A stretch of DNA of 64,000 bases, taken from assembly GCF_900115605.1 (NCBI RefSeq), contig NZ_FOXC01000006.1, forward strand, positions 1 through 64,000, in the 5' to 3' direction. The DNA comes from Halolactibacillus halophilus. Lineage in GTDB: Bacteria; Bacillota; Bacilli; Bacillales; Amphibacillaceae. Below are positions 24,263-31,806 of this stretch, piece by piece (position 1 is the stretch's first letter; every line of letters begins with the position of its first letter). The notes below the pieces were generated by a model. It did not search any database, was not told where the DNA came from, and saw nothing but the letters and a program-made list of their open reading frames with translations. A program made the position numbers and the translations under genes.

Positions 24263-24473
24263 CAATTTCCCCTCCGATTTCCTTGAAGTTTCTGGCGAAT
24301 TTAACCCGACCAAATCCTAAAATTTGTTTGTCGTGCCAAACACTAATGGCATTGTCATACACTTTCACTTTACTTCCCCAACCCGGGCTATCCATTACAG
24401 CGAACCTGGCTTCATTATCTTCAAATCCAATAAAGGCTAATTCTCCAAAAGTGATAAAGTATCTAGACATCAT
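24243..24473 (-). CDS. Hypothetical phage protein
   Basis: 76 aa, beta-rich (ARFAVMDSPGWGSKVKVYDNAISVW). GAGGGTG before ATG 24473. Overlaps both neighbours slightly, as is usual in this operon. Confidence 0.55.
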   Translation of the reverse strand: MMSRYFITFGELAFIGFEDNEARFAVMDSPGWGSKVKVYDNAISVWHDKQILGFGRVKFARNFKEIGGEIDVQRTH

Positions 24474-24718
24474 TTCACCCTCGTATAGTGACCTGCATAA
24501 GCGGGGTATCCATCTTCGTCAGTAACAGTTAGTAATGTTTCGTAACTGTGCTTTTCAAATCTGTTTTCGTTAAATACTTCAATCTTGCTATCTCTGTGAA
24601 TAGCGACAATCTCATCATCAGACTTACGTTGTAACTTCAACACTCCGCTTCCGTCTACGACTAAATGACCGTTTTCCCATTTATCCATGCGATCGATTAA
24701 GTCCTGGTATCTGTTCAT
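24470..24718 (-). CDS. Hypothetical phage protein
   Basis: 82 aa from ATG 24718 with GGGAGG nine bases upstream. Starts MNRYQDLIDRMDKWENGHLVV; beta-rich afterwards. Overlaps the end of the XRE gene upstream. No family recognised. Confidence 0.55.
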   Translation of the reverse strand: MNRYQDLIDRMDKWENGHLVVDGSGVLKLQRKSDDEIVAIHRDSKIEVFNENRFEKHSYETLLTVTDEDGYPAYAGHYTRVK

Positions 24719-24914
24719 CTTCTTCACCCTCCCAAAATAAGTCGTTCAATGTGCAGTTAAATATTCTCGCGAGTTGAACCATTTCTTTTTGTGTAAAACA
24801 GTTAATGCCTTTTTCTTTTTTGTAGTACGTTTGTTTGCTTATGTGCAGTTTCTTTGCTACGTCAGATTGTTTTAATCTGTTTTCTCTACGAGCGACGAAT
24901 AATTTAGCATTCAT
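24681..24914 (-). CDS. XRE-family regulator
   Basis: 77 aa from ATG 24914 (AGAGGTGA upstream). XRE helix-turn-helix: LFVARRENRLKQSDVAKKLHISKQTYYKKEKGINCFTQKEMVQLARIFNCTLNDLFW. Second of two tandem XRE genes reading away from the lone + strand gene. Probably controls early genes; target unknown. Confidence 0.8.
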   Translation of the reverse strand: MNAKLFVARRENRLKQSDVAKKLHISKQTYYKKEKGINCFTQKEMVQLARIFNCTLNDLFWEGEEDEQIPGLNRSHG

Positions 24915-25104
24915 GTTTATCACCTCTCAATTCATCTAGTGAAACTTCCAAAGCATCCGCAATTTTGCATATTTTATTAAATGTCGGATTAGCTTCACTG
25001 TTATTTACAATGTTGTTTAGTGTGGAATCATAAAGACCTGTTAGTTTAGATAATTGATAGATTGATATGTTCTTTTCTTCAAGTAGTTCTTTAACCCTTA
25101 ACAT
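24904..25104 (-). CDS. XRE-family regulator (Cro/YozG-like)
   Basis: 66 aa from ATG 25104 (GGGAG upstream). HTH: RVKELLEEKNISIYQLSKLTGLYDSTLNNIVNNSEANPTFNKICKIADALEVSLDEL. It is divergent from the + strand gene at 25180, so it may repress that promoter as well as its own. Confidence 0.8.
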   Translation of the reverse strand: MLRVKELLEEKNISIYQLSKLTGLYDSTLNNIVNNSEANPTFNKICKIADALEVSLDELRGDKHEC

Positions 25105-25119
25105 GCGTACACTCTCCCT

Positions 25120-25147
25120 TTGATAACTCAATATATTGTGTTAGAAT
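25120..25147 (+). promoter_or_regulatory. Promoter of the lone + strand gene
   Basis: TTGATA (25120-25125), 16-base spacer, TAGAAT (25142-25147), followed by GGGGGTGAG and ATG at 25180. It overlaps the 5' leader of the divergent XRE gene. Confidence 0.45.
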
Positions 25148-25179
25148 ATTGTTAAATACTGTATAAGGGGGTGAGATGA

Positions 25180-25659
25180 ATGAATGAAATTATTAAACTC
25201 CAAGCTTTTGATGTGCTCTTAAAAAGATTTTTTTCTGAAAATAGCATAGCCAAAGACAAAAAATTTAAAGTAGTCTTACAAATTGACAATCGTTTATGGA
25301 CTGGTGATCTCATAAACTGGAACTCAAATTCAATTGTTGAAGAATATGTTGATGGAATAGGAGTAATAGATAGAAAGATTCACTATAAAGGAATTTCTCC
25401 ATTTTTAAGTGAAATTCACAACACTTCACACGAATACATCAAACAGCACGGAGATTTTTTACGGAAGCTTGACGATCCTAGATTAATCTACAATACGTTA
25501 AGAGAAATCGTTGATATGATTGACTTCTCTGATATAGATAGTGAGATTGATGATGTATTGTATAACCCTATATCCTTGACTGATAACATTGAATTGCCTT
25601 TTCTAAGCTTACGAAACTCTGAAATAACACTAATAGCTATCAAAGGTACCAATCACTAA
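25180..25659 (+). CDS. Lone + strand hypothetical gene (moron candidate)
   Basis: 159 aa, with AGGGGGTGAG before ATG 25180. Composition is ordinary: FKVVLQIDNRLWTGDLINWN, EEYVDGIGVIDRKIHYKGI, KLDDPRLIYNTLREIVDMIDFSDIDSEIDDV. No family recognised. It is read against the whole lytic operon and has its own promoter, and its 3' end overlaps a convergent gene, which is how phage cargo genes expressed from lysogens look. Any role in host fitness or phage defence is conjecture. Confidence 0.7.
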   Translation: MNEIIKLQAFDVLLKRFFSENSIAKDKKFKVVLQIDNRLWTGDLINWNSNSIVEEYVDGIGVIDRKIHYKGISPFLSEIHNTSHEYIKQHGDFLRKLDDPRLIYNTLREIVDMIDFSDIDSEIDDVLYNPISLTDNIELPFLSLRNSEITLIAIKGTNH

Positions 25660-25888
25660 ATTTCTGCAAAGCTTCTAGAATGCGTACCTCCTTATGAGTT
25701 TCATTTAGTGAGGGATTCTCAAGTATACTTTTTAATTTAGTTTTTAAATTTGGGTACGGATCCCTCTCATTTTTTCTTCTAGCCAGTTCATATACTGCAT
25801 GAGAAGTCCACTCTTCAAATTCTTCACTTCCCATCTCTTGTAGTTCGTTTACTGTGGGTAAAAATTTGGCTTGTTGAATTTTCTCCAT
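25640..25888 (-). CDS. Hypothetical small acidic/helical protein
   Basis: 82 aa, AAAGGAA before ATG. Helical: FLPTVNELQEMGSEEFEEWTSHAVYELARRKNERDPYPN. The pattern may be a small helical DNA- or protein-binding module. Its 3' end overlaps the convergent + gene by 20 bases. No family recognised. Confidence 0.6.
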   Translation of the reverse strand: MEKIQQAKFLPTVNELQEMGSEEFEEWTSHAVYELARRKNERDPYPNLKTKLKSILENPSLNETHKEVRILEALQKFSDWYL

Positions 25889-25912
25889 TTAGATCATTTC
25901 CTTTCGATTAAT

Positions 25913-26173
25913 TTAATAATTGTTTTCGATATATCCATCGTTTGAAGTGATATACTCTAACATTTTGATGATTTGTTTAACGTCTTTCTTTTCGATTTGA
26001 ACAGTTGCTACGTTTTTGATTTCGTGGGCTGTGTGACTACCTGTATCTGTCGCCACCGTTTTACCTTCGTCGTACTCAATCAATGTCAAGTTATAAATGT
26101 CGTTGTTCTCGTCATACTCAACAGATACGTTTGCGTTGTTTTCGATTACTGTTAATTCTGCATTTTTAAACAT
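25913..26173 (-). CDS. Hypothetical phage protein
   Basis: 86 aa, beta-rich then a C-terminal helix (VQIEKKDVKQIIKMLEYI). GGAGG before ATG. Directly after the antirepressor gene. Confidence 0.6.
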   Translation of the reverse strand: MFKNAELTVIENNANVSVEYDENNDIYNLTLIEYDEGKTVATDTGSHTAHEIKNVATVQIEKKDVKQIIKMLEYITSNDGYIENNY

Positions 26174-26923
26174 TTAATTTGCCTCCTTGATAGTTACACC
26201 GTTTTTAATTGCAAACTCCTTAACCACAGCTACATAAATCTCGGTTATGCGTTTGTCGTCTGCGATTACATCTACTTTGCTAAGCTTGTCTCGTTTTGAT
26301 TTACTAACTCCTTCATCAGCTAAACGTCTACGTTTATTGGTAAGTCTCACACTTAATTGATAACCACCTCTACGTTCAACCTCCTTGTAAATCTCGTTAT
26401 TAACTTCTTTATATGCTTCAAATCCGCCGCGAGATTGAGCTATCTTACTGATTAATTGACGCGCATCTTTTCGCCAGTCTGTAGTGTTGAGTGCAACCAC
26501 ATCACGAATACCATCAACTTTTGTTTCTAACTGTTTCGTAGCCAATTCTTGCTTAGCCAAAGATTGAAATAAACCATTGAACATTTGAAGTTCAGGACTT
26601 AAATTTGATGTGTTTATCTCATTTTGTTTAATGTGGTTCTCCATCTTGTTAAAACGTTCGATGTAAGCAACAGCGAATTGTGTTCCTTTTTCTCCAGTCA
26701 TTCGCGTTGAGTAAAGTTCGCAACCTTTTTTGGTGAGGTTGTAACATGGTAAATGTTTGTTTTGAGAATTTTGATATGTTGATTCAATAAAATAGGACAG
26801 CGCAATTTTGCTCTCACCTATTTGACTAAGTATATTGCGGATATCTCTCAAGACTTCTTTGTGCTCTCGATCTACCATTTCGGCTACTTCTAAACTTGTT
26901 AACGTTTTTTCTAATTGATTCAT
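26174..26923 (-). CDS. Phage antirepressor (Rha + ORF6C)
   Basis: 249 aa with GGGAGGG upstream. N-terminal Rha domain: LTSLEVAEMVDREHKEVLRDIRNI and STYQNSQNKHLPCYNLTKKGCELYSTRMTGEKG. C-terminal ORF6C domain: WRKDARQLISKIAQSRGG ... YKEVERRGGYQLSVRLTNKRRRL. Such proteins bind repressor or DNA and help the switch to lytic growth. It is the third gene of the early operon, after the cro-like gene. Confidence 0.88.
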   Translation of the reverse strand: MNQLEKTLTSLEVAEMVDREHKEVLRDIRNILSQIGESKIALSYFIESTYQNSQNKHLPCYNLTKKGCELYSTRMTGEKGTQFAVAYIERFNKMENHIKQNEINTSNLSPELQMFNGLFQSLAKQELATKQLETKVDGIRDVVALNTTDWRKDARQLISKIAQSRGGFEAYKEVNNEIYKEVERRGGYQLSVRLTNKRRRLADEGVSKSKRDKLSKVDVIADDKRITEIYVAVVKEFAIKNGVTIKEAN

Positions 26924-27256
26924 TTAATTTCCCTCCCGGTATTTATCAATAAGTTGGAATAATTCATCGTGTAGTGATTTAATCTTCGTACCATCAACGT
27001 CATCCAAATCTTTGATTGATCGCTTTTGAAAAGCTAATCTAAAAATTGCATACATAGATTGTTGGTTATTGTGCCAATGACCGCAATTGTCGTTATAATC
27101 GCTGCGGAATCGACTCTCCATATCCTGCCTTACAGTTATCCAAGACGGGTTGTACACTGTTCTTGGTTGAATCTCTTGAACAACTTCATCCTTAATGGAT
27201 TGAATGAATTTCTTGTATTGTTCTTCATCGGAAAAATTGATACTGAAATTACTCAT
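26924..27256 (-). CDS. Conserved early phage protein
   Basis: 110 aa (FSDEEQYKKFIQSIKDEVVQEIQPRTVYNPSWITVRQDMESRF). The pattern is common in Firmicute phages right after cro, and probably is DNA-binding, but I do not name a family. GAGGTGA before ATG. Confidence 0.6.
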   Translation of the reverse strand: MSNFSINFSDEEQYKKFIQSIKDEVVQEIQPRTVYNPSWITVRQDMESRFRSDYNDNCGHWHNNQQSMYAIFRLAFQKRSIKDLDDVDGTKIKSLHDELFQLIDKYREGN

Positions 27257-27478
27257 TTATTTCACCTCTTCTGATTCATTTTCAGGCTCGAACAAATAAC
27301 CTAATTCTAATTCTGGGAAATACCGCTTTTTAATTTTTATCGCTTCCGATAACTGAAGGGGATATCTTCCGTTCAATTTGTCGGAAACTGTAGCAGTTCG
27401 ACCGTTAAACAAATCTTTAGCTATGTCAGTTCGCTTGATATTTCTTCTAGCTAGTTCTGCGTTTAAATTTGGGTACAT
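27257..27478 (-). CDS. Cro-like repressor
   Basis: 73 aa XRE-type: YPNLNAELARRNIKRTDIAKDLFNGRTATVSDKLNGRYPLQLSEAIKIKKRYFP. First gene of the leftward lytic operon, divergent from cI, so a Cro function is likely. GAGGAG before ATG. Confidence 0.85.
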   Translation of the reverse strand: MYPNLNAELARRNIKRTDIAKDLFNGRTATVSDKLNGRYPLQLSEAIKIKKRYFPELELGYLFEPENESEEVK

Positions 27479-27531
27479 ATAGTCAACTCCTCTCCATCTA
27501 CGATGTGTCGTAACTTACATTTTTAACTTTA

Positions 27532-27554
27532 AACTACATGTCGTAACTTGTCAA
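27532..27554 (-). promoter_or_regulatory. Leftward early promoter (cro)
   Basis: Minus-strand TTGACA (27554-27549), 17-base spacer carrying an operator, then TAAAGT, followed by the cro-like gene at 27478. Strong -35, ordinary -10. Confidence 0.6.
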
Positions 27555-27611
27555 TGGTTTTTATTAAAAAAATTACATTTTGTCGTATTTTAATGCTTTA
27601 CATCATAACCA

Positions 27612-27617
27612 TATAAT
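27612..27617 (+). promoter_or_regulatory. cI promoter -10 box
   Basis: TATAAT at 27612-27617, no good -35 17 bases upstream, leader of about 60 bases with the palindromic operator, then AAGGGGGTG and ATG at 27684. A weak -35 suits a promoter that depends on activation. Confidence 0.5.
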
Positions 27618-27683
27618 GATAAGATTAATTTAGTTACGAAATATCGTAACTATAATTCAAAAAAAGAAAAAGGGGGTGAAAAC

Positions 27684-28331
27684 ATGAGCAAAGGAAAAAG
27701 ATTAGAGAATATGATTTTAAGAAGTAGATACAAAAACATAAGCCAGTTTTCTAAAGCTGCCGGAGTTCCATATACCACAATCAAATCTTTTATTGACAGA
27801 GATTTAGAGAGAGCTTCTATAGATAGCGTTTTAAAAGTAGCCAATACATTAGGAGTTAAAATAGAAGATTTGGTAGAAGAAAACGATCGAGCGCCTGAAA
27901 AAGAATCAACTTTCACATCAAGTAAATATGTTTACTTACCAACATCAATAAGCGCCGGACTACCTTTGACAGTTGACGGCATAGATCATGCCGAAAAGAT
28001 AAGTGTTCCGGATTCAATCATGGGCAAATGGGCAGGAGATAAAGATATTTACATGATGCGCATCAATGGCGAATCGATGAATCGTATCATTCCGCACGGT
28101 TCTATCATCGCTATTAAACCGACGGATTGTAACTTACTGAAAGATGGTGACATTGTTGTTTACTCAGACAATCACGATTATTCAGTCAAACGGTACTTTA
28201 GAGATGACAATAGAATCATCTTTAGACCAGATTCACACGACAAACGTTTTTACGACTACGTGACAAGTGATAATAATGAAAATCTAGTCATACACGGTAA
28301 AGTTGTCGTTTATATTGTAGAGTTAGATTAA
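27684..28331 (+). CDS. CI-like repressor with S24 (LexA-type) peptidase
   Basis: 215 aa. HTH at residues 15-60 (FSKAAGVPYTTIKSFIDRDLERASIDSVLKVANTLGVKIEDL). The C-terminal LexA/S24 part has the cleavage-type SISAGLPL, the catalytic Ser in NGESMNRIIPHGS and the Lys in DYSVKRYF. RecA-stimulated self-cleavage after DNA damage would induce the prophage. AGGGGGTG before ATG. Confidence 0.93.
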   Translation: MSKGKRLENMILRSRYKNISQFSKAAGVPYTTIKSFIDRDLERASIDSVLKVANTLGVKIEDLVEENDRAPEKESTFTSSKYVYLPTSISAGLPLTVDGIDHAEKISVPDSIMGKWAGDKDIYMMRINGESMNRIIPHGSIIAIKPTDCNLLKDGDIVVYSDNHDYSVKRYFRDDNRIIFRPDSHDKRFYDYVTSDNNENLVIHGKVVVYIVELD

Positions 28332-28354
28332 GTTCTTAGCGCTAAAAACTTAAT

Positions 28355-28382
28355 AGCCCTGACTGATCATCAGGGCTTAAAT
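28355..28382 (+). terminator. Terminator after cI
   Basis: AGCCCTGA (28355-28362), loop, TCAGGGCT (28370-28377), then TAAATTT; the T tract is weak, so read-through to the integrase is possible. Confidence 0.6.
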
Positions 28383-28402
28383 TTATGAAAGGAGAAATCA
28401 TC

Positions 28403-29482
28403 ATGACTGTTTATAAAGATAAGAAACGTAACACGTACTATTATAGTGTGACAGTTGAGTTAAAAAGCGGAGAAAAGAAACGGTATATGAAGCGCGGCTT
28501 TAAAACACAACGTGAAGCAAAGAAGGCCGAAGTTGATTTTTTATATGAATTTGAAACGGCTGACGAAGAAAACGTCACATTTAGTGAAGTCGCTGATATG
28601 TACACAGACTGGTATAAGAAACGACGTAAAGAATCATCGTATAATAAAACAGAAAGCGTCGTGCGTCTTTATCTCAAGACACACTTTAAAAACAAGCTAA
28701 TTAAAAATATCACACGACGTGATGTTGCGGTATTGCATGACAAGCTACTTGATAAGTTAAGTGTTGCTAGTGCTAAAAAAGCGCACACAATATTGTCAGC
28801 GATTTTTAATTACGCTATTAAAATGGAGTATTTAAAGAATAATGTCGCTAAAGAAGTCGGTAACATTGATTTAAGAGAACCGAAACGGATGAATTATTGG
28901 CAGTTAGAAGAATTTAAGCAGTTTATTAGTGTGGTGGATCGCTTAGAATACAAAGCATTGTTCATGCTGCTTTTTTATGGTGGGATGCGGAAAGGTGAAG
29001 CGTTAGCACTCACCTGGAAGGATATTGACTTAGACAATAATACTGTTGATATCAATAAAACGACAATGAAACGACGAGTGACAACACCTAAAAACGAATC
29101 ATCTGTACGCAAGATACAGATGCCATCGCACACGATTAATTTACTTGCCGAGTTAAAGATCAGTAAGTTTAGTAAACCAGATTATGTTGTCTTTGGCGAG
29201 TTTTACGACAGCTTATCTGATACAAGCGTGAATCGTTACTTTGACAGATATATAGAAAAAGCTGAAGTAACAAAGATACGTCTACATGATTTAAGACACT
29301 CACACGCAAGTTATTTAATAAACGCAGGCAATGACATTCAAATTGTGAGTAAACGTCTAGGACACGCGAATACGTCCACGACATTGGACATATACGCGCA
29401 TTTATATCCGAGCAAAGAAAAAGAAGCCATCTCCCAAATGGAAGATGACTTCAAACTCGCTAAAGTTTATAAAATAAAATAA
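28403..29482 (+). CDS. int: Tyrosine-type integrase
   Basis: 359 aa from ATG 28403 (AAAGGAG upstream; an in-frame ATG at 28385 has none). N-terminal arm-binding domain (YKDKKRNTYYYSVTVELKSG ... FKTQREAKKAE), SAM-like core-binding domain, then the catalytic domain with the Arg in YGGMRKGEALALTWKDID, HDLRHSHAS, RLGHANTSTTLDIYAHLY (catalytic His, Arg, His and Tyr). It lies next to the ssrA attachment site, and catalyses integration and, with an excisionase, excision. No excisionase is recognised. Confidence 0.96.
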   Translation: MTVYKDKKRNTYYYSVTVELKSGEKKRYMKRGFKTQREAKKAEVDFLYEFETADEENVTFSEVADMYTDWYKKRRKESSYNKTESVVRLYLKTHFKNKLIKNITRRDVAVLHDKLLDKLSVASAKKAHTILSAIFNYAIKMEYLKNNVAKEVGNIDLREPKRMNYWQLEEFKQFISVVDRLEYKALFMLLFYGGMRKGEALALTWKDIDLDNNTVDINKTTMKRRVTTPKNESSVRKIQMPSHTINLLAELKISKFSKPDYVVFGEFYDSLSDTSVNRYFDRYIEKAEVTKIRLHDLRHSHASYLINAGNDIQIVSKRLGHANTSTTLDIYAHLYPSKEKEAISQMEDDFKLAKVYKIK

Positions 29483-29485
29483 AAC

Positions 29486-29508
29486 TGTATCACAAAGTGT
29501 ATCACAAA
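29486..29508 (+). repeat. Two tandem TGTATCACAAA repeats (candidate integrase arm sites)
   Basis: Identical 11-mers at 29486-29496 and 29498-29508, 12 bases apart, begin 3 bases after the integrase stop and precede the tmRNA 3' end by about 38 bases. Arm-type binding sites of tyrosine integrases have this form and place; this is inference. Confidence 0.45.
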
Positions 29509-29570
29509 ATTTAAGTTCTTACTCCCCCAACGACCTAAGTCATATTGGTGGAGACGGTGGGAGTCGAACC
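29509..29570. other. Prophage attachment junction at ssrA 3' end
   Basis: The integrase gene ends at 29482 and the tmRNA 3' end begins at 29546, so the crossover must lie at or in the last bases of ssrA. Phages using this site carry a copy of the ssrA 3' end and keep the gene whole. The exact core cannot be drawn, since the other att copy is outside the window. Confidence 0.7.
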
Positions 29571-29909
29571 CACGTCCAGAGATATCGCCACTCAAGCGTC
29601 TACATGTGTAGTTGATCTATTTTGGATTCGCAAGCACATATGCCAATCAACAGGCGTCCATGTTGCTAGTCTGATTAGACTCTTCTAACCGTCCTCAGAC
29701 GGTGGAGGTTAGCGTATCCCACTTCAGTTGAGACCCCAAATCTTAGCACATGGGTGATGCTAAGCGGGATCCTTTAGCAATTGCTTAGGCAGCTGCTAAA
29801 GAGAAATTGTTTTGTTTGCCAGTTATTATTGGCGGGTAACGTTTTACGAGCCGTAACCTCGACACGCAGCTTGAGCTCAAACTACCCCTGTCGAATCCGT
29901 AACGTCCCC
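29546..29909 (-). ncRNA. ssrA: Transfer-messenger RNA (tmRNA)
   Basis: The 5' end GGGGACGTTACGGATTCGAC and 3' end ...TTCGACTCCCACCGTCTCC-ACCA form the tRNA-like domain with encoded CCA, about 364 bases. The tag frame starts GGC AAA CAA AAC and reads GKQNNFSLAAA then TAA (about 29,790-29,825), preceded by the Ala carried on the tRNA part. It rescues stalled ribosomes with SmpB. It is the integration site of the prophage. Confidence 0.97.
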
Positions 29910-29969
29910 GTAATAGGAAAGTACAGAAAGAGGCGTAACTTGCGCCTATTCAATTTTCTTACATCGTCT

Positions 29970-29998
29970 ACTATAACAGGAATTTCACACTTTTTCAA
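29970..29998 (-). promoter_or_regulatory. ssrA promoter
   Basis: Minus-strand TTGAAA (29998-29993), 17 bases, TATAGT (29975-29970). Transcription would begin about 50 bases before the mature 5' end, leaving a leader for RNase P. A small hairpin AGGCG...CGCCT is in that leader. Confidence 0.75.
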
Positions 29999-30014
29999 GT
30001 CAGATCCCCGTTCG

Positions 30015-30476
30015 TTAATCGCGATCTTTTAAAGCACGTGCAACATCACGTTTCATTTGTTTGCGTTTTAAATCTTCACGTTTATCATATTTCTTCTTAC
30101 CTTTTCCGAGTCCGATAAGGACTTTTGCGTAGCCATCTTTTAAATAAATTTTAATTGGAACCAGTGAATACCCTGCTTGTTGGGTTTCTCCAATTAATTT
30201 TGCGATTTGTTTTTTATGCAACAACAACTTACGCATCCGCGTCGGCTCGTGGTTATGAATATTTCCTTGTTCATAAGGGGAAATGTGCAAGTTATGCAAG
30301 AATACTTCACCGTTACTTACCCGCGCGAAACTATCTTTCATATTAACACGGCCATTACGTACAGATTTGATTTCTGTTCCTTGTAAGACAATACCCGCTT
30401 CTAATGTTTCCTCAATAAAGAAGTCATGATTCGCTTTTTTATTTTGAGCGACGACTTTTCCTGATCCTTTTGGCAT
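30015..30476 (-). CDS. smpB: SsrA-binding protein SmpB
   Basis: 153 aa from ATG 30476 (GAGGTGAG upstream; GTG 30485 is less likely). Conserved: [62 protein letters not shown] and the basic tail [15 protein letters not shown] that acts in the ribosome decoding centre. Located directly before ssrA, the usual Bacillales order. Confidence 0.97.
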   Translation of the reverse strand: MPKGSGKVVAQNKKANHDFFIEETLEAGIVLQGTEIKSVRNGRVNMKDSFARVSNGEVFLHNLHISPYEQGNIHNHEPTRMRKLLLHKKQIAKLIGETQQAGYSLVPIKIYLKDGYAKVLIGLGKGKKKYDKREDLKRKQMKRDVARALKDRD

Positions 30477-30597
30477 GTTTCTCACCTCGCTTTGTTAAAT
30501 TGTCCTTTTTCTATTTTACCAAGCTTGATCTTATTATACAATGAAAAGGAATGAAATACACACCTCTAGATGAAAGTAGAAGAAAGGATTACGATCG

Positions 30598-31437
30598 ATG
30601 ATATCAATTCGACGACTCACAATGAATGATTTTTCTCTTTATCAACAAATGCAAACAGGCATGAACAATGATTATATGTTAACGGTCTTTGAGCGACTGG
30701 TGACACCACCCGCTAATTACCTTTACGGCCTATTCGATGACGATATACTTGCAAGTGTCGCTGGGTATACATATTTCCCAGGTGGCAACGCCATGCTGGG
30801 GCGTCTTCGAAGTGATAAACAGTTTAGGCAATTAGGCTACTCAACGCAGTTACTTCACTATCTTGTTGATACCGTTAAACAAGACCCTAGCGTAAAGTTC
30901 ATCGGCGGCTATACCCAGATTGATAATACGCCCGCAAAGAAAATACTCACGAAGCTAGGTATGAAACATATCGATACGTACCACAGTTTCCCAGCTGTTA
31001 ATCTTAAGCCACTGATCACAGATCAGATTCTTTGGGATGAAATAACTGATTATGACGAGAAACGACAAGCACTTCAATCCTTGACCAATCGCGGGGTTGC
31101 TTCGTTTCCTTATGAAGCGTACTACCCTTTCCCACTGACTGAAAACTTAATACCAGCTGAAAAATTACGGGTGATGCGGCTATTCAAGTCCCCTCTCACA
31201 GGTCACTGCTTATTTGTCGATAATGATTATAAGGGTGAAGCATTACTGAATATCCGCTATGTTCATGATGATCTCTTTACGACACCCGGTTTATTCTTTA
31301 CGATTGACCAGTTATTAAAACATGAACCCGATCGTTTACCTTGGTTTAATTTTTCACTAACCCAATATCAAAAACTAACAGATAAAGACTGCTTCCGACT
31401 AGAACCAGGTTGGGAACTGCACGGCACGTTCATATAA
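30598..31437 (+). CDS. GNAT family N-acetyltransferase
   Basis: 279 aa, AGAAAGG before ATG. N-terminal half is GNAT: RRLTMNDFSLYQQMQ, LASVAGYTYFPGGNAMLGRLRSDKQFRQLGYSTQLLHYLVD (acetyl-CoA loop) and DNTPAKKILTKLGMK. The C-terminal 120 residues are a second domain of unknown use (WFNFSLTQYQKL). Substrate unknown. It is inserted on the + strand between smpB and rnr, which are usually adjacent. Confidence 0.8.
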   Translation: MISIRRLTMNDFSLYQQMQTGMNNDYMLTVFERLVTPPANYLYGLFDDDILASVAGYTYFPGGNAMLGRLRSDKQFRQLGYSTQLLHYLVDTVKQDPSVKFIGGYTQIDNTPAKKILTKLGMKHIDTYHSFPAVNLKPLITDQILWDEITDYDEKRQALQSLTNRGVASFPYEAYYPFPLTENLIPAEKLRVMRLFKSPLTGHCLFVDNDYKGEALLNIRYVHDDLFTTPGLFFTIDQLLKHEPDRLPWFNFSLTQYQKLTDKDCFRLEPGWELHGTFI

Positions 31438-31441
31438 TGAT

Positions 31442-31717
31442 TTGAATAATGATAACGATGAAAAAGGTGGATACAATGAAAAAACATTTATCATTGTTGG
31501 AATGATTCTTATTACCACGGGATTATTGGGTGCCTTTTTAAGTCATCAAGGCAGCTTTTCAGATGAGGAAATCATTGAAGTCATCCATTCTCCTGACAAA
31601 GCAATGATGGTTGAGGCAGAAACAAAAAACGGTTCGATTGATGCCTATGGCCTGACGCTTACAGACGATGTCCGTCTTGACACAAGTAACGGCAGTATTG
31701 ATGTTCGTACCGATTGA
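31442..31717 (+). pseudogene. Degraded membrane/DUF4097-like gene
   Basis: The open frame begins at a poor TTG and gives up to 91 aa: a TM segment (FIIVGMILITTGLLGAFL) then VEAETKNGSIDAYGLTLTDDVRLDTSNGSIDV, which is like the start of a DUF4097 beta-repeat protein, then a stop. A good ribosome binding site (AAAGGTGG) and ATG at 31476 are one base out of frame: ATG followed by six A gives MKKHLSLLE-stop, whereas seven A would give MKKTFIIVGM. So the gene appears both frame-shifted at the start and truncated. Confidence 0.6.
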
Positions 31718-31752
31718 AAAGACGTCAACATCAAAATAGGTATATAAAGAAA

Positions 31753-31793
31753 AGACAGATCATTGGCTCCTTGGCTAATGATCTGTCTTTATA
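31753..31793. terminator. Bidirectional terminator between + genes and rnr
   Basis: AAAGACAGATCATT...AATGATCTGTCTTT is a 14-bp stem with A and T tracts on its two sides, serving the + genes and the minus-strand rnr. Confidence 0.85.
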
Positions 31794-31806
31794 TTTATAT
31801 TACATC

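Larger units (their letters stand above)
27506..27651. promoter_or_regulatory. Lysis-lysogeny operator region (four TCGTAA-type sites)
   Basis: Related sites: TGTCGTAACTTA (27506-27517), TGTCGTAACTTG (27539-27550), TGTCGTATTTT (27581-27591) and a perfect palindrome AGTTACGA-aata-TCGTAACT (27632-27651). The second sits between -35 and -10 of the leftward promoter; the last lies after the -10 of the cI promoter, suggesting self-repression. CI and Cro probably both bind here. Confidence 0.75.
1..28377. mobile_element. Prophage, integrase-proximal part (left end outside window)
   Basis: The gene order is that of a temperate tailed phage of the HK97-capsid siphovirus type: integrase, CI, Cro, antirepressor, replication, RinA-like activator, HNH, terminase, portal, protease, capsid, connectors, tail tube, chaperones, tape measure, Dit and tail protein. 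The integrase gene and candidate attachment site continue to about 29,545, where the tmRNA gene begins. The left part (tail fibre, holin, endolysin, second att site) is beyond base 1. Nearly all lytic genes are on the minus strand. No essential visible module is broken, so it may be inducible; that is inference. Confidence 0.95.

Noticed and set aside
27650-27916. Minus frame over the cI start
   Set aside because: Antisense shadow of the CI gene; no start signal.
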